Assembly (NCBI RefSeq): GCF_000364605.1
Contig: NZ_KB822585.1
Span: forward strand, 1 to 64,000
Origin: Nocardioides sp. Iso805N
GTDB taxonomy: Bacteria; Actinomycetota; Actinomycetes; Propionibacteriales; Nocardioidaceae
Direction: 5' to 3'
Length of the DNA stretch: 64,000 nucleotides
Shown here: positions 61,048 to 64,000 of the stretch, piece by piece
How the letters are laid out: the number at the start of each line of letters is the position of its first letter
Numbering within the stretch: the stretch's first letter is position 1
The notes under the pieces: generated by a model
The model's input: the letters and a program-made list of their open reading frames with translations, nothing else
What the model was told of the DNA's origin: nothing
The model's database searches: none
Translations under genes and position numbers: made by a program

Positions 61048-62031
61048 TCATTCGCGCAGACGCGCCAGCACCGTGCTGCCGAGGGTGTGGACCGCGGCTC
61101 GCGGATCCGGGCCCAGCGGCGGCCCGAAGGAGAGGTGTCGCACGCCGAGCGCCATCAGGGACCGGCAGCGCTCGACCACCTCGTCGGGTGTGCCGGCGAT
61201 GCCCAGCCGCAGCATCTGGGGAGTGATGAGGCGGGTCGCCGCCTCGATGCCGTCCGAGGCGAGGGCTGCCTGCACGGGCTGGAAGTCGGCCCGGCTGAGA
61301 CCGGCCCGCTCCAGCAGGTACGGCGCGAACGACGCGCCGTAGTAGGCGATCTTCTCCGCCATCGCGCGGCGGGCCGCGTCGCCGTCGGCGTCCACCGAGA
61401 CCCAGATGCAGGCGGCAAGGTCGATCTCGTCGGCCGAGCGGCCGGCCGCCTCTGCGCCCTCGAGGATCTGGGCGGCCGCCACCGGGTAGTGCTCCGGTGG
61501 GTAGAGCAGGGGGAGTGCGCCATCGGCGAGCTCGCCGGTGAGCGCGAGCATCTTCGGGCTCATCGCGCCCAGGTAGATCGGCACGTCGTGCGGCTCGAAG
61601 CGGAGGTAGGCCAGGGAGTCTGCGCCGCCGTCGCGCTCGCCCCGGAGGAGGGCTCGGATCGTCTGCAGGGCCTCGCGCGTCCGGGTGAGGGGTCGCGTCT
61701 GGGTGATGCCCGCCCAGGCGAGGAACTCCGCGGCGCCGGCGCCCAGGCCGAGCGCGAACCGGCCGCCGGAGTACTCCTGCAGCGTCGCGGCCATCATGGC
61801 GATCTCGGCCGGGTCCATGGAGTAAGGGTTCATGATCCCGACGCCGAGCTCCACCCGGGAGGTTGCGGCCGCTGCGGCGGTGAGCATCACGCCGGCGGAG
61901 CGCAGGTACAGGTCGTTGGAGACCCAGACCTGGTCGAAGCCGAGCTCCTCGGCGGTGACGCAGAGGTCGACGAATTCGGCGACGGTCAGGTCGTTGTTGA
62001 GACGCAGGCTGGTTCGTACGGCGGCGGTCAT
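61048..62031 (-). CDS. LLM-class flavin/F420 oxidoreductase
   Basis: A 327-aa luciferase-like TIM barrel: SLRLNNDLTVAEFVDLCVTAEELGFDQVWVSNDLY, LGVGIMNPYSMDPAEIAMMAATLQEYSGGRFALGLGAG, and VPIYLGAMSPKMLALTGELADGALP, as in methylenetetrahydromethanopterin-reductase-like F420 enzymes. ATG 62031 overlaps the RidA2 stop; upstream frame is a shadow. 52 bp before kynA. Might oxidise or reduce a ring intermediate; substrate unknown. Confidence 0.87.
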   Translation of the reverse strand: MTAAVRTSLRLNNDLTVAEFVDLCVTAEELGFDQVWVSNDLYLRSAGVMLTAAAAATSRVELGVGIMNPYSMDPAEIAMMAATLQEYSGGRFALGLGAGAAEFLAWAGITQTRPLTRTREALQTIRALLRGERDGGADSLAYLRFEPHDVPIYLGAMSPKMLALTGELADGALPLLYPPEHYPVAAAQILEGAEAAGRSADEIDLAACIWVSVDADGDAARRAMAEKIAYYGASFAPYLLERAGLSRADFQPVQAALASDGIEAATRLITPQMLRLGIAGTPDEVVERCRSLMALGVRHLSFGPPLGPDPRAAVHTLGSTVLARLRE

Positions 62032-62453
62032 GCCGGCACCTGCTCGTCCTGAACGAGTGCCTCGACCTCGACCTCGACAAGGAGCCCGTCGCCGATCATG
62101 CCGGCCACGTGCAGCATCGTGTTGGCCGGTGCGACCGCAGCGAAGGCATCGCGGTGCGCCTGCGCCGCACCGCGCCAGTCCGCCTCCGGCGCGAGATAGA
62201 CCCGGGTCCGGTAGACGTCGTCGACGGTGCCGCCGAGCGCCTGCACGGCGCGCAGGCAGCGGGCGATGGCGTCGGCGGTCTGCGCCCGGGTGTCGCCGAG
62301 CGCCTCGGCCGTGCCGTCGGGTGCTGAGGCGGTGGTCCCGCTGACCGCGATCAGGTTGCCGCGGCGCGCTGCTCGGGAGTAGCCGGCCTGCTCCTGCCAC
62401 AGAGCGTCGTCGGCGTAGCGGTCGGGCCGGCCGGTGGCCGAGGCTGGATTCAC
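62028..62453 (-). CDS. Rid-family protein without catalytic Arg (RidA2)
   Basis: A 141-aa Rid-fold protein: YSRAARRGNLIAVSGTTASA, CLRAVQALGGTVDDVYRTRVYLAPEADW and LLVEVEVEALVQ. The catalytic-Arg position reads PANTML, so it too lacks the Arg of true RidA. I chose GTG 62453 because AAGGGG lies six bases upstream; the alternative ATG 62480 would overlap the operator-like element. First gene of operon B. Confidence 0.83.
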   Translation of the reverse strand: MNPASATGRPDRYADDALWQEQAGYSRAARRGNLIAVSGTTASAPDGTAEALGDTRAQTADAIARCLRAVQALGGTVDDVYRTRVYLAPEADWRGAAQAHRDAFAAVAPANTMLHVAGMIGDGLLVEVEVEALVQDEQVPA

Positions 62454-62479
62454 GTGGATCCCCTTGAGCGGTAGTCTCA

Positions 62480-62504
62480 TTGCAAATCTCTTACTATCGT
62501 CAAG
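62480..62504. promoter_or_regulatory. putative operator B in the RidA2/S9 divergent promoter
   Basis: TTGCAA at 62480-62485, ten bases, ATCGT at 62496-62500, then CAAG at 62501-62504. Spacing is identical to operator A, and 16 of the first 21 positions agree. An AT-rich segment follows (AAGATAACAGCATAA), a likely promoter for the S9 gene. Confidence 0.6.
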
Positions 62505-62543
62505 ATAACAGCATAACCCTGCCTGCCGACGAGAAGGACGACC

Positions 62544-64000
62544 ATGCGAACAGCCATCGACCACGACGACCTGATGCTCTTCTCCGAACTCGGCGATGTG
62601 CGTCTCTCGCCGGACGGGAAGCAGGTCGCCGCCACGCAGGTCCGCATGGACCCGGTGAGCAACACCTACCGGAGCGAGGTGGTCCTCGGCCCGATCGATG
62701 GTCCGCTGACGGCGATCGATGCCGGCGCTCCCGGAGCCACGTCCTCGCCGGTGTGGGTGGGAACGGACGGCAGGTTGGCGGTCGTGGTCCGGCAGCCCGG
62801 GGGATGGGCGATCAAGGTCGGCTCGGGGAGTGGCGAGTGGGCCACGGTCGCCGAGGGCATCCCCGACGCGGTGCAGGAGCTCGCGATCGCTCCGGACGCG
62901 AGCCGCCTGCTGTTCGTCGTCCGCGAGCCGGTCGACCGGGAGTGGTTCGAGACGCCGGAGGACCGGAGGCCGCCGCTGCGGCTGACCTCGCTGCGCTACC
63001 GCGAGGACGGGATCGGCTGGACGGTCAACACGCGCCGCCAGGCCTACCTGGTCCCGCTCGCCGGCGGACCGGTCGTGCGGCTCACCGATGGTGCCCACGA
63101 CGACAGCCAGTTCAGCTGGGAACCCACCGGATCGTCGGTGTTCTTCGTGTCCCAGCGTCACCCCGAGTGGGAGCGCTCGCCGATCAACGACGTCTTCCGG
63201 ATGACAGTGGACGCCGACGGCGTCGCCGGAGACCCGGAGCGATTGACGGCTACGGACGGTGAGTTCGCCTCGCCCAGGTGCTCGCCGGACGGCCGACTGC
63301 TGTCCTACGGGCGCGTCGACGTGATCCGCTACCCGCAGGCGCTGCAGCTCGCCGTCCTCGACCTCAGCACCGGGAAGAGCCGCCTGGTGACCGAGTCGAT
63401 CGACCGCGACACCCACGCCGACGCCGTGGTGTGGACCGGCCCCGAGACGCTGGTGACCCTGGTCGATCGCTCCGGACGGATCGAGCTGGTGGAGTTCGAC
63501 GCCAGCACCGGCGATGCGAGCTCCCGCCTCGGCGGCGACTACCGGGTCACCGCCTTCGACGTACGCGACGAGGCGATCGCCTTCGTCCGCTCCGCGACCG
63601 TCGAGCCGCCGTGCCTGCTGGCAGGCGCACCGGAGCCGGTGGTCATCCACGCTCCCAACGAGGACCTCGCCGCCGCCCGGATCCTGGCCGATGCGGAGCA
63701 CCGGCCCGTCGAGGTGGAGCCGGGCGTCACCGTCGACTCCTGGCTCGTTCGGCCGACGGCCGCGAGCGAGTCGTGGCCCCTCATCGTGTGGCTGCAGGGC
63801 GGTGGCTCCCAGTTCGGCTACCAGTGGTCGCACGAGGTGCAGCTGCTGGCCGCCCAGGGCTTCGCCGTGCTCTACCTCAACGCGCGTGGCTCCGCGGGCT
63901 ACGGCACCGCCTGGATGCGTGCGGTCAACGGGGCACGTGCGGAGATCCCCGGTCAGGGCTGGGGCGCGATCGACATCGCCGACGTCTCGGCCGTCGTCGA
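62544..64000 (+). CDS. S9-family peptidase / acylaminoacyl-peptidase-like hydrolase (partial, runs off window)
   Basis: At least 485 codons open to the window end, so it is incomplete. An N-terminal beta-propeller (FSELGDVRLSPDGKQVAATQ, FSWEPTGSSVFFVSQ, SPRCSPDGRLLSYG) leads to the alpha/beta-hydrolase domain with LIVWLQGGGSQFGYQWSHEVQLLAAQGFAVLYLNARGSAGYG. The usual HGGP loop reads QGGG. The catalytic Ser, Asp and His lie beyond 64000. ATG 62544 follows GAGAAGGACGA. Divergent from operon B; could be a peptidase supplying tryptophan or an amidase. Confidence 0.85.
   Translation, partial: MRTAIDHDDLMLFSELGDVRLSPDGKQVAATQVRMDPVSNTYRSEVVLGPIDGPLTAIDAGAPGATSSPVWVGTDGRLAVVVRQPGGWAIKVGSGSGEWATVAEGIPDAVQELAIAPDASRLLFVVREPVDREWFETPEDRRPPLRLTSLRYREDGIGWTVNTRRQAYLVPLAGGPVVRLTDGAHDDSQFSWEPTGSSVFFVSQRHPEWERSPINDVFRMTVDADGVAGDPERLTATDGEFASPRCSPDGRLLSYGRVDVIRYPQALQLAVLDLSTGKSRLVTESIDRDTHADAVVWTGPETLVTLVDRSGRIELVEFDASTGDASSRLGGDYRVTAFDVRDEAIAFVRSATVEPPCLLAGAPEPVVIHAPNEDLAAARILADAEHRPVEVEPGVTVDSWLVRPTAASESWPLIVWLQGGGSQFGYQWSHEVQLLAAQGFAVLYLNARGSAGYGTAWMRAVNGARAEIPGQGWGAIDIADVSAVV

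Overview
The window is GC-rich chromosomal DNA from an actinomycete. Genes are tightly packed, GTG starts are common, and many neighbours are joined by ATGA or GTGA overlaps. The gene order from about 0.75 to 25.3 kb (HAD phosphatase, small protein, tlyA, nadK, recN, steA, steB, pyrG, NUDIX hydrolase, xerD, parA, scpA, scpB, rluB, cmk, der) follows the Mycobacterium tuberculosis block Rv1692-Rv1713. It carries additions (ald, a DUF3516 helicase, a secreted S53 peptidase, aroH, tyrA, plsC) that fit a Nocardioides-like member of the Propionibacteriales. Genus and species cannot be fixed from this sequence alone.

Layout. 0-0.3 kb: 5S rRNA at the end of an rRNA operon, with a strong hairpin terminator. 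0.3-25.3 kb: housekeeping genes on the + strand for an SSB-like protein, rRNA methylation, NAD(P), DNA repair, division/envelope (SteA/SteB), CTP synthesis, chromosome segregation and condensation (ParA-like, ScpA, ScpB, XerD), aromatic amino-acid synthesis (AroH, TyrA), phospholipid synthesis and ribosome assembly (Der). A secreted sedolisin peptidase is inserted on the - strand. 25.3-27.7 kb: a two-gene cyclic-di-GMP operon (PilZ protein, then membrane GGDEF-EAL protein) on the - strand. 27.9 kb: tRNA-Pro(GGG), followed by about 1.7 kb of degraded accessory DNA: a small CxxC protein, a truncated RepA/RecA-like ATPase running directly into an orphan LuxR-type response regulator, and non-coding sequence. 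29.7-33.3 kb: an ABC exporter plus two-component system operon. 33.4-46.2 kb: mixed, mostly single genes: a frameshifted VOC gene, an ankyrin protein, an F420/LLM oxidoreductase, a STAS protein, a DUF1059-EAL pair, two DoxX proteins, hemerythrin, SDR, DUF1275, an MFS exporter, a GH15 enzyme and DUF2254. 46.4-51.5 kb: a five-gene + strand cluster around a DyP peroxidase (unknown protein, DUF4331, DyP, enoyl-CoA hydratase, sulfite-oxidase-like molybdoenzyme).

51.5-64 kb is the most interesting part. It is an aromatic/tryptophan-type catabolic region built as two - strand operons, each ending with its own PaaX-family repressor and each facing a divergent + strand gene. Operon A: FAH hydrolase, cupin, acyl-CoA thioesterase, benzoate/anthranilate-type CoA ligase, fused flavin monooxygenase/Old-Yellow-Enzyme reductase, PaaX1; divergent gene RidA1. 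Operon B: RidA2, LLM flavin oxidoreductase, tryptophan 2,3-dioxygenase, PaaX2; divergent gene S9 peptidase (cut by the window end). Both divergent promoter regions carry the same spaced element (TTGCAA, 10 nt, ATCGT, then CAAG), which suggests common control. Kynureninase and a recognised kynurenine formamidase are not in the window. The natural reading is tryptophan to kynurenine to anthranilate to anthraniloyl-CoA, with dearomatisation by the fused enzyme and Rid proteins handling enamine/imine products. A salicylyl-CoA route is the main alternative.
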